A program made the position numbers and the translations under genes. Positions 1 to 10,759 of a DNA stretch of 64,000 nt are shown here, piece after piece. The first letter of the stretch is position 1; the number at the start of each line of letters is the position of its first letter. The stretch comes from CAVVSQ01 sp963848825. GTDB taxonomy: Bacteria > Planctomycetota > Planctomycetia > Gemmatales > Gemmataceae. The notes beneath the pieces were generated by a model that saw nothing but the letters and a program-made list of their open reading frames with translations, was not told the origin of the DNA and made no database searches. The stretch is from positions 907,579 through 971,578 of the forward strand of contig CAWKFA010000009.1 in NCBI GenBank assembly GCA_963848825.1. Reading direction: 5' to 3'.

Positions 1-680
1 TTGCGGTCCTGGGATTGCAGGATTTCCGGGATCTTTTCCGCGGGCCAATAACCGCGCCCCACATTCATCAATGTGCCGGCAATCGCTCTGACCATATTGT
101 AGAGGAAGCCATCGGCGGCCACATCGATCCAGAGGTACTCGCCGAACCGATTGACCGCAATGTGGCTGATGGTGCGCACGCTGGTGGCACGGTTGGGCCA
201 GTCTGTTTCGAAGCTATGGAAATCGTGCCGTCCCAGCAGCGGTTGCGCCGCCCGGGACATCTTTTGAGCATCCAGCGGCCGCCGGCTCTGATAGGAATAG
301 CGCCGCATTAAGGGTTCAGCGACCGCGCCGTCGTGGATGACATAGCGGTACAATTTGGCGACGGCATGATAATTGGCATCGAAATGCGCGGGAACGTCTT
401 CGGCAACCTTGACGACCACATCCTCGGGTAAATTCGCGTTGATGGCACGGGCGAGGACAAGGTTCGGCAGGCGATTGTCCGTGTAGAAGTTGGCCACCTG
501 GCCTGCTGCATGCACGCCGGCATCGGTCCGGCTGCTGGAGTTAAGCCAAACGCGGTCCACGCCGGTCAGCTTGGCAATGGCGCGTTCCACGGTTTCCTGC
601 ACCGTGCGATAGCCAGCCTGCGTTTGCCAACCGCTAAAGTCCGTGCCGTCATAGCTCAAGGTTATTTTGACGTTCCGCAT
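1..680 (-). CDS. truA: tRNA pseudouridine synthase A, partial (3' end beyond window)
   Basis: TruA converts uridines 38-40 of the tRNA anticodon arm to pseudouridine in the cytoplasm. Reading the minus strand from the ATG at 680 gives an open frame to position 1 with no stop, so the C-terminus lies outside the window. The start NVKITLSYDGTDFSGWQ and the catalytic-loop motif SSRTDAGVHA, which contains the conserved Asp, are diagnostic. About 226 residues are visible; the family is usually 245-270, so only the last few tens are missing. The start lies 19 bp inside the end of asd, which suggests translational coupling. No frameshift is seen. Confidence 0.93.
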   Translation of the reverse strand, partial: MRNVKITLSYDGTDFSGWQTQAGYRTVQETVERAIAKLTGVDRVWLNSSSRTDAGVHAAGQVANFYTDNRLPNLVLARAINANLPEDVVVKVAEDVPAHFDANYHAVAKLYRYVIHDGAVAEPLMRRYSYQSRRPLDAQKMSRAAQPLLGRHDFHSFETDWPNRATSVRTISHIAVNRFGEYLWIDVAADGFLYNMVRAIAGTLMNVGRGYWPAEKIPEILQSQDR

Positions 681-1699
681 GGCGGTAGCCATCCGCGCTC
701 CACCAGCACTTCAGCAATCTGCACGGCATTGGTGGCCGCGCCCTTGCGGAGATTGTCGGCGACTACCCAAAGATTGAGACCGTTGGGCACCGTGGGGTCC
801 TTGCGGATACGGCCCACGAAGGTTTCGTCGCGTCCTTCGCATTGCAGGGCCAGCGGCACTTCCCCCTTGGCATAATCATCGAGCAGCACGACGCCGGGCG
901 CGTTACGCAGGGCAGTGCGCGCCTGTTCGACGCTGATGGGGCGTTCGAACTCCAGGTTGATCGATTCTGAATGACCGATGCGCACGGGCACGCGTGCGGT
1001 CGTCGGGGAAATCAAGATGGAGTCATCCCCCATGATTTTCTTGGTTTCCTTGATCATTTTGATTTCTTCCTCGCTGTAGCCGTCTTCTCCCAGCTTCCAG
1101 TCATGAGGAAGAACATTGCCGGCGAGTTGCGCGGCGTGGGCGGTTACCAGCGGTATTTTGTCGCCCCGGCCCAGGGCTGTTATCTGGCTGTCCAATTCGA
1201 AAACGCCCTTGGCGCCCTTGCCCGACGACGCCTGATACGTCGAAACGACCACGCGCTTGATGCGGGCCAGGTCATGCAGCGGTTTGAGCGCCACCACCAT
1301 CTGGATGGTAGAGCAATTGGGGTTGGCGACGATGCCCTTGGGAATGGACTTGAGGGCGTCGGCATTCACTTCAGGAACCACGAGCGGGACCTGTGGATCC
1401 ATGCGCCAGGCGCTGGAATTGTCGACAACAATAGCTCCTGCTTTGGCCGCCATGGGGCTGGTTTCCCGGCTTACCGAGGCTGGCGTGCTCGAAAGGACGA
1501 TCTGTACGTTGGCAAACGCTTCGGGACGAATCGCCTCGATGATATGCTTTTTCCCCTGGAACTCGATCGTTTTGCCCGCGCTCCGCTCGGAAGCCAGAAA
1601 TTTGATGCTTTTCAAGGGAAAATTGCGCTCGTTGAGCACTTGCCGCATGATTTCGCCTACCGCACCGGTCGCACCGACCACCGCAACGCTGACAGCCAC
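662..1699 (-). CDS. asd: aspartate-semialdehyde dehydrogenase
   Basis: Reduces aspartyl-4-phosphate to aspartate semialdehyde with NADPH, the branch point to lysine/diaminopimelate, threonine and methionine. The 345 residues match the usual length. The N-terminal Rossmann motif is VGATGAVGEIM (about residues 8-18), the active-site Cys is residue 129 in ANPNCSTIQMV, and the later RIGHSESI segment carries the catalytic His region. The start is GTG at 1699, with AGGAC a few bases upstream in the transcript. It overlaps truA and is probably co-transcribed with it. Intact, unlike many neighbours. Confidence 0.95.
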   Translation of the reverse strand: MAVSVAVVGATGAVGEIMRQVLNERNFPLKSIKFLASERSAGKTIEFQGKKHIIEAIRPEAFANVQIVLSSTPASVSRETSPMAAKAGAIVVDNSSAWRMDPQVPLVVPEVNADALKSIPKGIVANPNCSTIQMVVALKPLHDLARIKRVVVSTYQASSGKGAKGVFELDSQITALGRGDKIPLVTAHAAQLAGNVLPHDWKLGEDGYSEEEIKMIKETKKIMGDDSILISPTTARVPVRIGHSESINLEFERPISVEQARTALRNAPGVVLLDDYAKGEVPLALQCEGRDETFVGRIRKDPTVPNGLNLWVVADNLRKGAATNAVQIAEVLVERGWLPPCGTSK

Positions 1700-1732
1700 A
1701 GGACCTGTCCTTTCTCGAGTTAACTTTCCCTT

Positions 1733-1785
1733 GTGGCGTGGGCTTCAGCCCACGCATGTCAGGCGCGGGCTAAGGCCCACGCCAC
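1733..1785. repeat. inverted repeat, dispersed-type palindrome
   Basis: GTGGCGTGGGCTTCAGCCCA at 1733 is mirrored, with about three mismatches over 23 bp, by the complement of the segment ending at 1785 (GGCTAAGGCCCACGCCAC), with a 7 bp spacer. It sits in the leader of asd. The sequence style, a self-complementary arm inside a larger inverted repeat, resembles dispersed intergenic palindromes. Only one copy was noticed in this window. The rest of 1700-1990 holds a small GGGGGT/ACCCCC hairpin at 1805-1819 and an imperfect 13-pair stem at 1847-1876, but no gene. Confidence 0.7.
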
Positions 1786-1990
1786 GAAACGTGACAACGA
1801 TTTTGGGGGTTTGACCCCCCTTTTATTTGGAACACTCTAAGCAAACGGAGACAGGAACTCCAAAGCTCCTGTCCCCGCTGGATCTCATATCATTGTGACG
1901 GCCACGGCGCTAATTGGCAAGAGAAAGGCCCGCCAGATCTTGGTTGGGCCTTTCCCCCGATTTTTCCAGGTCTTACACTGTTAGGTAATC

Positions 1991-3085
1991 ATGGATACCG
2001 CCGACGAAGCATTTATGCGCCGTGCCCTGCAACTTGCCGAGCGTGGTCGTGGCCTGGTGGAGCCCAATCCCTTGGTTGGGGCGGTGCTGGTCAAGGATGG
2101 GGAAATCGTCGGCGAAGGGTGGCACCAGAGATTTGGCGAAGCCCATGCCGAGGTAAATGCCATCGCCCAGGCCGGCGCGGCCGCCAAGGGCGCTACCTGC
2201 TTTGTAACGCTCGAGCCCTGCTGTCACGTCGGCAAGACGCCACCCTGCGTGGACGCCCTCCTGCAAGCGGGAGTGGCATGTGTATTCGCGGCTATCGAAG
2301 ATCCATTTCCCAAGGTCGCCGGCCAGGGAGCGCTTCGTTCTGCGCTGCCGGCGTCGCGCTGGCCTTCGGACTTTGCGAAGCGGAGGCACGCCGTCAGAAC
2401 GCAGCTTATTTGAAACTTGTTAAAACCGGCCAACCTTACGTCCATGCGAAATGGGCGATGACGCTGGACGGCAAGATCGCCACGCGCACGGGCGATTCCA
2501 AATGGATCTCGAACGAAGCTTCGCGTCGCCGCGTTCATGAGTTGCGCGGTCGAATGGACGCAATTGTCATCGGCATAGGCACCGCACTCGCCGACGACCC
2601 GTTGCTAACCGCTCGTCCTCCCGGTGCACGGCTAGCGACGCGTGTCATCCTCGATAGCCATGGACGTCTGCCGTTGGGCGGACAACTTGTCCAGTCCGCG
2701 GGCAATATACCAACGGTCGTTGTTATTGCCTCGGATACGCCACCAGAACAGCTCGTCCCCTTGAACTCGGCGGGTTGCCAGATTCTACAGGTGCCCCGCG
2801 ACACACGGGGGATGCTGGCCCTGGAACCGGTGCTGACCTATCTCGGGCAAAAGCGCATGCACAAATATCCTGGTGGAGGGAGGCAGCCATGTGCTGGGCA
2901 GCTTTCTCGATGCCGGGGCCATCGATGAAGTGCATGTCTTTATCGCGGCCAAATTAATCGGCGGGGCGGCTGCCAAGACGCCCGTCGCGGGTGCGGGCTG
3001 GGACCGCATTGCTGATGGATTGAGCCTGGTGGCGACGGAGGTGGAGATGATCGAGGGAGACGTTTATCTTCGCGGCTGGCGCTGA
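1991..3085 (+). CDS. ribD: riboflavin biosynthesis protein RibD (deaminase/reductase), two frameshifts
   Basis: Bifunctional riboflavin enzyme: deaminates the pyrimidine intermediate and then reduces its ribosyl side chain. The deaminase domain starts at ATG 1991 and shows the zinc ligands in HAEVNA (His52) and PCCHVGKTPPC (Cys77, Cys86). The reductase domain begins near AKWAMTLDGKIATRTGDSKW and ends in GGSHVLGSFLDAG. Three frames are needed: shifts lie near 2330-2345, before AAGVALAFGLCEAEARR, and near 2860, where one extra A in the AAA run breaks the path into ILVEGGSHV. Conserved sequence continues across both breaks, so sequencing error is more likely than a dead gene. Total length, about 364 residues, is normal. 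No FMN riboswitch was recognised upstream. Confidence 0.9.
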
Positions 3086-3089
3086 ATCT

Positions 3090-3823
3090 TTAGCCCCGCC
3101 CGATGTACGCCTGGCCGACCGGCAACACGATGGCTTCGAGCATGTTGACGTGAGGCGGCAGTGTCGCCATCAAAACCGCCGTTTGTGCCAGTTCATCGAC
3201 GGACATCATCGGCTCATTGTCCTCGGCCTTGCCCGAGTCTTGACGACGCTCGACACGGGTATTGCCGGGATGCAGACAACTGCACGAAATGCCGAAGTCA
3301 CGGCCTTCCAGCGCGGTCACCTGCGTCAGGCCCCAGATGCCATGCTTGCTGGTGCTATAAGGGGCGGAGCCGGAGCGCACTGCGCCTGCGCGGATATGGA
3401 CCCAATATTGATAATGCGGCCGCCGCCCTGCTTCTTCATGATGCGGAAGGCCTCGCGCGTGCATAAAAAAGGTCCTCGTAAATTGACGGCCATCACCTTA
3501 TCCCAGGTGGCCAGCGTCAATTCATCAAGAGGGCCGCCATCGAAGGCGCCGGCGTTATTGACCAGGATATCCAGCCGGCCGAAACGCTCGATGGCCTTGG
3601 CGAAAGCCCCGATCACCTGGGTTTCGTCGGTAACGTCGGCGACGATGGGCAGCACCTGAAAGCAGCGTGCCACGAGTTCCGCGCGGGTCTTCTCCAGCTC
3701 CTCGGCACCGCGGCCAACCAAAACCAGGGCAGCTCCTTCAGCGCCCAGCCCCCTGGCGATGCCTTTACCAATTCCTCGATTGCCGCCGGTGATGAGGGCA
3801 ACCTTGCTGATCAGGCTAGGCAT
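3090..3823 (-). CDS. short-chain dehydrogenase/reductase, one frameshift
   Basis: NAD(P)-dependent oxidoreductase of the classical SDR family; the substrate cannot be inferred. The cofactor motif TGGNRGIG sits at about residues 11-18, NNAG near residue 85, and the catalytic Tyr-x-x-x-Lys is YSTSK, which falls after a frame change. The break lies near 3380, between INIGSISAQ and YSTSKHGIWGLTQ. The ATG at 3823 is preferred because AAAGGAC lies about 6 bp upstream; a TTG further upstream is open but has no ribosome site. Convergent with ribD, with only a few bases between stops, and divergent from the POT transporter. About 243 residues, normal for the family. Confidence 0.88.
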
Positions 3824-3977
3824 GGACTGTCCTTTCAAGGCTGTAAAGTTAGCCGTCGCTCCCTGGATGCCAGGGGCTTATCCCCTTTTTCAAGGGCTGC
3901 TAGATACTGTATAGACATTGCAGTGGCAACGCGTGCGGATTACAGTGGCTCCAACATTTTTCCGAAAGGGCTAACGT

Positions 3978-6168
3978 ATGATCGCCGCCAATGGCCGCCA
4001 GCGCACTTTCCTGGGACATCCCGTGGGGCTTTATGTCCTGTTCCTGACCGAAATGTGGGAGCGTTTCAGTTATTACGGCATGCGGGCGCTGTTGATGCTC
4101 TACATGTTGAACTATTTCAAGTGGGTGCAAAAAGATGCTTCCACGGTTTATAAACTTTACACCAGCGCGGTGTACGTCACGCCGATTCTAGGCGGCTATT
4201 TGGCGGATCGTTTTCTGGGAAACAGGCTCGCGGTCGTCATCGGCGCACTGCTCATGGCCATCGGCCACTTCTTGATGGCGTTCGAGGAATATGAAGTCTT
4301 CATGGCAGCCCTCGTCTTCTTGATCCTGGGCAATGGCTTTTTCAAACCCAATATGTCAACTCAGGTTGGCCGTCTTTATCCGGCGAACGATGGCCGGCGC
4401 GACGGTGCCTATACCATTTTTTACATGGGCATCAATCTTGGGGCGTTTCTCTCGCCTATCTTCTGTGGTTGGTTGGCGGAAAACACGGTCGGGGGCTATC
4501 ATTCCGGCTTCACGCTGGCGGGTATCGGCATGGTTTTGGGGTTGGTTATCTATCTGGTGGGTCAGCCGTTCATTCTGGAATTGCCTTATGAATCGGGGCC
4601 GGCGCCGCGCATGCAACAATTATAGAAATGGACGAAAAGAAGGTCGCCCTGACTGAAACAGAAGCCTCGCAGGCCCCTTCCGCGTTGGGACGAGCTGGCG
4701 GCATGGTGCCGGCATTTCTCATGGGCCTGGGTGTGCTGGTTATTCTGGGCGTGCTCCTCTTGTACTTAAATGGCATGATCATCTGGGATGCCATTCTGCT
4801 GGCCATCGGCGGCGCCTGCCTTTGTTTGTTGGGGGTGGTGTGTAACCAGGTGAAAGGCGGTATGCGCGATCGCGTGCTGGCGATATTGATTTTGGGCATT
4901 TTCGTAATCTTTTTCTGGGCGGCCTACGAACAGGCTGGCAACGTTCTGAATGTCTGGGCCGACCAGTCGACAGACCGTTACCTCACGACGACGGCGCCAC
5001 CGGTCAGCGTGGTTCCGTTCGTCGCCGAAACTGCCATCAAGAAAGTCGGCGAACCTGAAGCGCCCAAGGCAACCGGTGTTCTGGGGCGCCTGACCAAGAT
5101 CTTCACCGATATGGTCACGCTCAAGCCGAGCCCGGCGAATGTGCCCGTGAAAACCTGGTCGGAAACTTTTGAAGGCTGGTTCAACCCGGTGCCGACGGCA
5201 TGGTTCCAGTCCATCAACGCGGTCCTGATTGTTATCATCGCCCCCCTGTTCGCCTGGTTGTGGATCGTTCTTGACCGTCGCGGCTTGCAGCCGTCCATAC
5301 CGCTCAAAATGTTTTTCGGGCTCGTGCTCATGAGCGCGTCCATGGCCATCATGATGGGCGCGCGCAGCAGGAAAACAGGCGCTCGAGCATGGCCTGGGCG
5401 GGCGCGGACATGCCCCAGGGAATCGCCCTCACCGCGGACAATAAATTGGGTCACGCCAACAAGGATAAAGTGGTTGAACCATTTCATGCCGGACGGCTCA
5501 CGCTGGATCGCGGCGCCAGGGCACTCATTCTGGATGGTGTCCTCGACGAGAATGAGCGGGACCGGCTGATCGAGGCCACGGCGCCGGAGGCTTTTCGCAA
5601 GAAGATCGAGGAGCTCCAGGAGCAATCCAAGGAGATCGACCAGGACAAAGTTAGTTCCAAGGAAGTTGTCCTGGACCAGGTTCCCACCGGTTTCGATATG
5701 AAGTTTTCCGGCCTGCCCACGTCGGCCGTTGAACTCAAGGACAGCAAATTGGTGGCGTATCGGACACTTGCCGACAAGGACGTGAAAGGCCTTCTCGTAT
5801 CCGGCGGCGATCCTGCCTTCCGCAGCGCCATCCAGGACCTGTTTGTGCAATCGACCCAATTCCGCGTGAGCCCATGGTGGCTGTTTTGGAGCTACCTCCT
5901 GGCAACCCTGGGCGAACTTTGCCTGTCTCCGGTTGGACTGTCGATGGTTTCTAAACTAGCACCGGCCAAGTTCGCCACCATGCTCATGGGCGTCTGGCTG
6001 CTAACCAGCGCGTTCGGAAACTTCGCTGCCGGCGCGCTCGGCGAACAATGGGGCTCGATCCCCCCCACGGAGTTCTTCCTGTTTTCGACAGCCGTCGTCG
6101 CCGGGGCGGCACTCGTACTGTTGATACTCGTCCGACTTTTGAACAAGACGATGCATGGCGTCAAATGA
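3978..6168 (+). CDS. POT/PTR2-family peptide transporter, two frameshifts
   Basis: Proton-coupled oligopeptide symporter of the major facilitator superfamily. Family marks are the E-x-x-E-R-F-x-Y-Y-G signature (EMWERFSYYGMR, about residues 25-36), LGGYLADR, and FYMGINLGA. Many membrane helices are visible. The gene is split at about 4596, in a GGGG run followed by a premature TAG at 4623, and at about 5360, in GCGCGC; translation resumes with conserved POT sequence each time. The combined protein is about 730 residues, longer than the usual 450-600, because of a polar insert of roughly 200 residues (about 5430-5850) between late helices. AAAGGG lies 7 bp before the ATG. Confidence 0.88.
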
Positions 6169-6187
6169 GGCGGATTCTTGCGTATGG

Positions 6188-6940
6188 CTACCAATGCTCC
6201 TGTTCGTCCTCCGAGCGGCGCTGCTGGTTGTTGACGGCTTGCATGGTGAGAAAGCTCTGCATTGCCAGCAGGCCGAACATCAAAATGTTAAAGGTGGGGT
6301 CGAAGGGGGGATAGGGTAGTTCGTCGGGTCGCAGGCGGACCATCAAGGAATAAGCGGCGATCAGGCCGGCCACGAGAAAGGATAGTCCCAGCGAGAACTG
6401 AAAACCCTTGCGCCTGGAAAACATCAGGCACACGTCGCGGCTTATCTGCCCGCCATCGAGGGGAAATACCGGCAGCAAATTGAGGAGGCTCCAGAACAGG
6501 TTCATGAAAACCAAATACCTTACGCCACTATGGAGGTAGGGCATGTTGAAAGTAGGGTCGATTCGCCCCAGGGCGAAGCGGCCAAACAAAAGGACACCGA
6601 GAAAAAGGAACAGGCCCGCGGCGGGGCCGGCGGCGGATACCGCGATGCGCTGCCACAACCCCAGTAGCTGAAAGTTGCCGATGGCCAGTCCGCCGAATGA
6701 ATAAAGGACAACGTGACTGCGCTGCCCACATAAATACGCCGCCAGCACGTGACCCATTTCGTGAACCAAGATCGACAGGAACATACAGCCCACCCAGAGG
6801 GCCAGATAGCCAAAGCCTTTCTCGAGGAAACCCCAGCCGAGAATGGCGCTGAATAGCCAAAATGTGGGATGCACGCGCACAGGAACGCCAAACATGCGCC
6901 AGCGCAAATCGAAAGCGGTCGGGGCGGGTTCTGTTAGCAT
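6188..6940 (-). CDS. site-2 protease family membrane metalloprotease (M50)
   Basis: Predicted zinc-dependent intramembrane protease of the compact S2P group. HEMGH at residues 60-64 provides two zinc ligands and the catalytic Glu; the third ligand is the Asp of FPLDGG in a later helix. There are five to six hydrophobic segments across 250 residues and a charged C-terminus. GAGGG lies 8 bp before the ATG. It is divergent from coaD and convergent with the POT gene. The substrate is unknown; family members often cleave anti-sigma factors or signal-peptide remnants. Confidence 0.88.
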   Translation of the reverse strand: MLTEPAPTAFDLRWRMFGVPVRVHPTFWLFSAILGWGFLEKGFGYLALWVGCMFLSILVHEMGHVLAAYLCGQRSHVVLYSFGGLAIGNFQLLGLWQRIAVSAAGPAAGLFLFLGVLLFGRFALGRIDPTFNMPYLHSGVRYLVFMNLFWSLLNLLPVFPLDGGQISRDVCLMFSRRKGFQFSLGLSFLVAGLIAAYSLMVRLRPDELPYPPFDPTFNILMFGLLAMQSFLTMQAVNNQQRRSEDEQEHW

Positions 6941-7046
6941 GGGCGGGCCCTCGGGTAATTCGGATTTCCTAGACTAATTTGGTCTGACTCCATTAGCTCA
7001 GGGCATCAAGGACCAACTGCGTTGTCTCAAGGTTTCGGAGAGCCGC

Positions 7047-7547
7047 ATGACTGCCAACGACCATGCCATCGCTGTTTATACGGGTGTGTTTGATCCGGTG
7101 CACCTGGGCCATCTCGATGTCATTCGCCGCGGCCGGCGCCTCGTGGACAAACTCGTGGTCGGCGTCGGCGACAATCCAGAAAAGACCCCCTTTTTCTCCA
7201 GCGAGGAAAGGGTTCACTTGCTAAAGCAAGTGAGCAAAACGCTGGCCAACGTGGAAATCGTGCCCTTTTCCGGGCTAGCAGTCCGCTTCGTCAAGACGGT
7301 CGGCGCCCGCATCATGCTGCGCGGCATTCGGACCACCAGCGACATGGAATACGAGTTCACCATGTCGCTCACCAACCAGGCGCTCGATCCTGAAATCGAG
7401 ACGGTCTTTCTCATGGCAACCGAAACCTACGCCCATCTGAGCGGTTCGCTGCTCCGGCAAATCGCCACTTTTGGCGGCGAGCTTGATAAATTCGTGCCGC
7501 CCGAAGTCAAGGAGGCCCTCCTGCAGCGCGCGGGAGCGTGCAAGTGA
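7047..7547 (+). CDS. coaD: phosphopantetheine adenylyltransferase
   Basis: Penultimate step of coenzyme A synthesis: transfers AMP from ATP to 4'-phosphopantetheine. 166 residues, the normal size. The nucleotidyltransferase motif is TGVFDPVHLGHLDVI with HLGH at about residues 19-22. RGIRTTSDMEYE and the C-terminal HLSGSLLRQIA match the CoaD family. GGAG lies 6 bp before the ATG. Divergent from the site-2 protease; convergent with the secreted protein at 7573-9349. Intact. Confidence 0.95.
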   Translation: MTANDHAIAVYTGVFDPVHLGHLDVIRRGRRLVDKLVVGVGDNPEKTPFFSSEERVHLLKQVSKTLANVEIVPFSGLAVRFVKTVGARIMLRGIRTTSDMEYEFTMSLTNQALDPEIETVFLMATETYAHLSGSLLRQIATFGGELDKFVPPEVKEALLQRAGACK

Positions 7548-7572
7548 CTCGACCTCAATACGCCGGTGAGGC

Positions 7573-9349
7573 TCATTGCTTGCGCAACGCGCAGCCCACC
7601 AAAAACCAACCGTCCGTCTGATTGAACATGTAAAATCCGGCGGGGCCAAGATACGGACGAAAGCTCGCCTGGGCAGGGAAGCCGGCACCGTTGATTTGCC
7701 GGATATTGTCTCCAAAAAGATCGAGGAGCAGCCGGGCATAGAGCAGATTCGACTTGTCGAGTTGATTGGTGCGCACGAGATCATAGGCCACTTCCATGTC
7801 CTCATAGGGCGCGCGAACGAGCGGACGCAATCCTTGCCCGCACCGAGGTTCGTCAACTCCTTGCTCAGGCGTCCGTAATCGGCCTGCGTCGCCAGGCCCT
7901 GATACGAACCAGTAACCACCTTTTCCAGCAGCTTGTAATCGTTGGCCAGGAAGAACTGGCCCCGCGCGACGGCCATCGCGCTATTGGGTGCCTTGGGTTT
8001 GGCAGGCGCCGGCTTGGCGCCCTTCTTTTTCTTCTTTTCCTTGGTGATCATCTCCCAAATCACGATCTTGCCGGCAACTTCATGGCGCTTGACCTCATCG
8101 TCATTTTCCATCATCCGCCGAATGGCGTCGGCCAGGCCCTTCTCGTCCTTGGTGGCGACAGCGAGCACCGAGCGCACGCTATTGACGCCGATGGGTTGCG
8201 CGTTTTCGGTGAACATGGTGACGCGGGTGCCCAGCCGGCCGATGATGTCCTTGGCGACATCCAGACGCGGCCCGTTCGGATCATCGCGCAGCCCCTTGAG
8301 GACATCATCGAAGGTACCGGGAGTATTGTCGCCCCAGACCGCGTCAAAAAAGGAACCAAAGGAACGAAAGGCCGCGCCCAGGTCCAGGTAGGCGGTATCG
8401 AACCTCGACAGGTCGGCAGGCACCCAGGGCTGCGGCTTGAAGTCGTCGCCAGGGAGCGTTTTGAGCATCGCCATGGACTTTTGGTAAGGCCCGGGAGCGT
8501 AAAGCGCCGTGTAATGGAGAAAATCGTAATCCCCCTGGCCGAGCGACACGAAGCCGCCCATGCCCTGAAAAGCGTTGAACCCTTCCGTTTGCAGGACTTT
8601 GACCAGGTCCAGACCGCGACGGGGAACGACCCGGCCGGAAACGCGGATCGCCTCGGCCAGACCTAGCGGTTCGGTGAACCAAAAGAGCTCGCCGGGCACC
8701 TTGGCCCTGGCGCGGTGCGCGCCAGCACTTCTTGATAGCCCTTTTTTTGGTCCAGGCGGTCGGGCGAAGTTCCCTGCCAGCGCTGCAGAACCTCGGCCAT
8801 GGCTTTTTCATTGTCGGAAACGACCAGCAGGCTATCCTTCGTGAAACTAAGGATCCTTTTGTCGCGATCGCGCTTGTCGGTTGCCAGTCGCGTGAAGGTG
8901 GTGATCATTTGGCCGGCGACGTTCTTGGTCGCCATCTTGAAGCCGTGCTTTTGTAGCGACACACCGGCCTTGGCCAGTAGCTTTTGCAGGGCGGCTTTTT
9001 CATCCCCCGTAAATAGCGTGAACACCTGGGCAACCTGGTCCGGCGCCGGCTGAAACACAGAAAAGCTCAATTCCCCCTTCGAAACGGCCAGCAGGTCCGA
9101 CCACTGGATACCGAGCTTGGCGAGTGTCGATTCCTTGAAAATGTCGTCAAAGAAGGGTTTCAGCTTGGGATCGTCGAACATCTCGGCGACTTTGGTTTTT
9201 CTCCAGGACTTTTCCAGCTTGTTGAAATCGGCGACGGTGATGTGCAGCTTGGTAATGCCGGGCACCAGGGCGGCGGCTGGCGGAGCGCCATGTAAGGGGG
9301 ACTGCAGGACGATCAGCGACGCGAAAATCAGTAGGATGGGGCGAAACAA
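7573..9349 (-). CDS. secreted hypothetical protein, two frameshifts
   Basis: Exported protein of about 590 residues with an N-terminal signal peptide (MFRPILLIFASLIVLQSPLHGAPP). The body alternates short hydrophobic strands and charged helices and reads like the planctomycete DUF3352-type proteins that track per-residue error terms (LLAVSKGELSFSVF, DNEKAMAEVLQRW), but that assignment is tentative. It needs three frames: shifts near 8710, after GYQEVLART, and near 7830, before LVRAPYEDMEVAYDLVRTN. The true end is GWFLVGCALRKQ at 7573; the middle frame runs on across coaD only by chance. A lysine-rich linker (EKKKKKGAKPAPAKPKAP) lies around 8000. Confidence 0.75.
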
Positions 9350-9463
9350 GCGATCCTCCCGCGGTAAAAAACATCGTCTGGCCCTGTAACGGGCACAGGG
9401 CCACTAGCAGCTATTAGCGTGCCGTGTCAATCGTATCGAGTTCGACCCTTTTTCGCTACCAGA

Positions 9464-10037
9464 TCAAAGCGCGTGAGCGCCAGCGGAATCCTTGGCGACC
9501 GCTTCGGCGTTGCTTTCCAGGCCGCGGGCCTCGCGGATGCGGTCCACTTCCACGAGCACGGCCTGCAAGATAATAATGTTGGCCGCCAGATTGCGGTATT
9601 CAATGCGGAATGCCCAGAGGTTGATGAGCAACGTCAACACGGCGCCGGCGGCGTGGGCATACCAGGGCCAGGATTGAAAGAGCGTTCCCGCGCCGGCGGC
9701 CGAGGTAAAAATTGCAATCAGCATCGAGAACAGCGCCGGTGGAAAGGTCTGCGCGTTTGAGTTCCCGCGTGGACTTGTAAAGCGGGTCGTCGGGCAGTTG
9801 ATAGGCGATGCTAACTTCCTTGACCCAGCGGCCGGTGCCCAGGAAATAGGTGAAGATAATGCAGTGAACAAGCAAGATGCCGATACTGGTCCACAAACCC
9901 AGGTGGAAGTGGATCAAGAAAATGTCCTGTCGGAAGTCGTCGTCACGCGGTAGGAAAAATGACCACAATCCGAAGCCAATCGTCGTTACCATGGCGAAGA
10001 TAAGCAAGGCAGCGAGGGTACTGAACGTGCGGGTCAT
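9464..10037 (-). CDS. four-helix membrane protein of unknown function, one frameshift
   Basis: About 190 residues with four predicted membrane spans: residues 7-28, 43-70, and two after FPPALFSMLIAIF. A polar helix rich in Arg and Glu (VEVDRIREARGLESNAEA) closes the protein, probably cytoplasmic. The first two spans and the last two are in different frames; the break is near 9765, between YKSTRELKR and TFPPALFSM. I do not recognise a named family. Divergent from the SHOCT-like gene at 10315. The 277 bp between them carries no recognised gene. Confidence 0.65.
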
Positions 10038-10314
10038 GAACGAAGGGCCCTAAAGTCCTGCGAAATATCGGTGCGCTACTATTTATATTACGCGGACTGG
10101 GGAGAACAAACATGTTGTAACCCCTTTGTGGCGGCCAACGGAAAATTGATTGCATCCATGCAGCGCGGAAATTTTTCTTTCCCCTGGACCGGGCGCTATA
10201 ATAGATCGCGAGGCGGGGCTTCGGGCCCATACCAGGCTGGGCCAAGACGACATGACGGACCTCAAGGCAACAACCTCCCCCGCCGCGGTTGGTCTTGCGT
10301 AGTGACGTGGAACG

Positions 10315-10689
10315 TTGGCCGCTACCTTCGCCGTATTGACGGCTCGATTTCAGTTCGACCTTGAATGGATACTTCTGGTCACCGGGCTCGCTGGCCTGAT
10401 CCTTCTTGGTACCCTGGTCATCGTGCGGTTCAAACGCTGGCACGCGGAGCACGCGGCGGCGCCTACCCGGCTCGATGATTATCGCGCCCTCATGGAGCGG
10501 GGCCTGATCGAGCCAAGCGAGTTCGAACGCATCGCCAACCTGCTGGAACAGGAGGTTGCCAACGACCTGCCGATGTCCCCAGAGGCGCCAACTGGCCCGC
10601 CAACCGAGAGTTTTCCCCCACCGTCCGGTCAAAGTCCCGCGGAAGCGCATAATGACCCAAAAGGCCTACAGGACCCGCCAGGCGCTTAA
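10315..10689 (+). CDS. single-span membrane protein with SHOCT-like tail
   Basis: 124 residues: one membrane helix (about 18-37, WILLVTGLAGLILLGTLVIV), then a short helical unit DDYRALMERGLIEPSEFERI that resembles SHOCT domains, then a proline-rich tail. SHOCT units are usually oligomerisation modules at protein ends. The start is uncertain: TTG at 10315 is the first possible start after an in-frame stop, and no strong ribosome site is seen. It lies 70 bp upstream of clpX on the same strand and may share its transcript. Confidence 0.6.
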   Translation: MAATFAVLTARFQFDLEWILLVTGLAGLILLGTLVIVRFKRWHAEHAAAPTRLDDYRALMERGLIEPSEFERIANLLEQEVANDLPMSPEAPTGPPTESFPPPSGQSPAEAHNDPKGLQDPPGA

Positions 10690-10759
10690 ATAACTTGCGT
10701 GACTTCCCGGAAAAAAGTAGAATCTCAAACAGGACTTAGGGTAAGTTCAAGGAGAATGA

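Noticed and set aside
971..1723. 250-codon open frame on the plus strand over asd
   Set aside because: Fully antisense to a conserved gene; GC-rich codon bias creates such shadow frames. No ribosome site and no family.
4590..4640. Programmed frameshift in the POT gene
   Set aside because: No slippery heptamer with downstream structure was seen, and similar shifts occur in unrelated genes throughout the window; error in a G run is simpler.
7275..7572. Extension of the minus-strand frame across coaD
   Set aside because: The secreted protein ends at 7573 in another frame with conserved-looking sequence; the extension is antisense to coaD.
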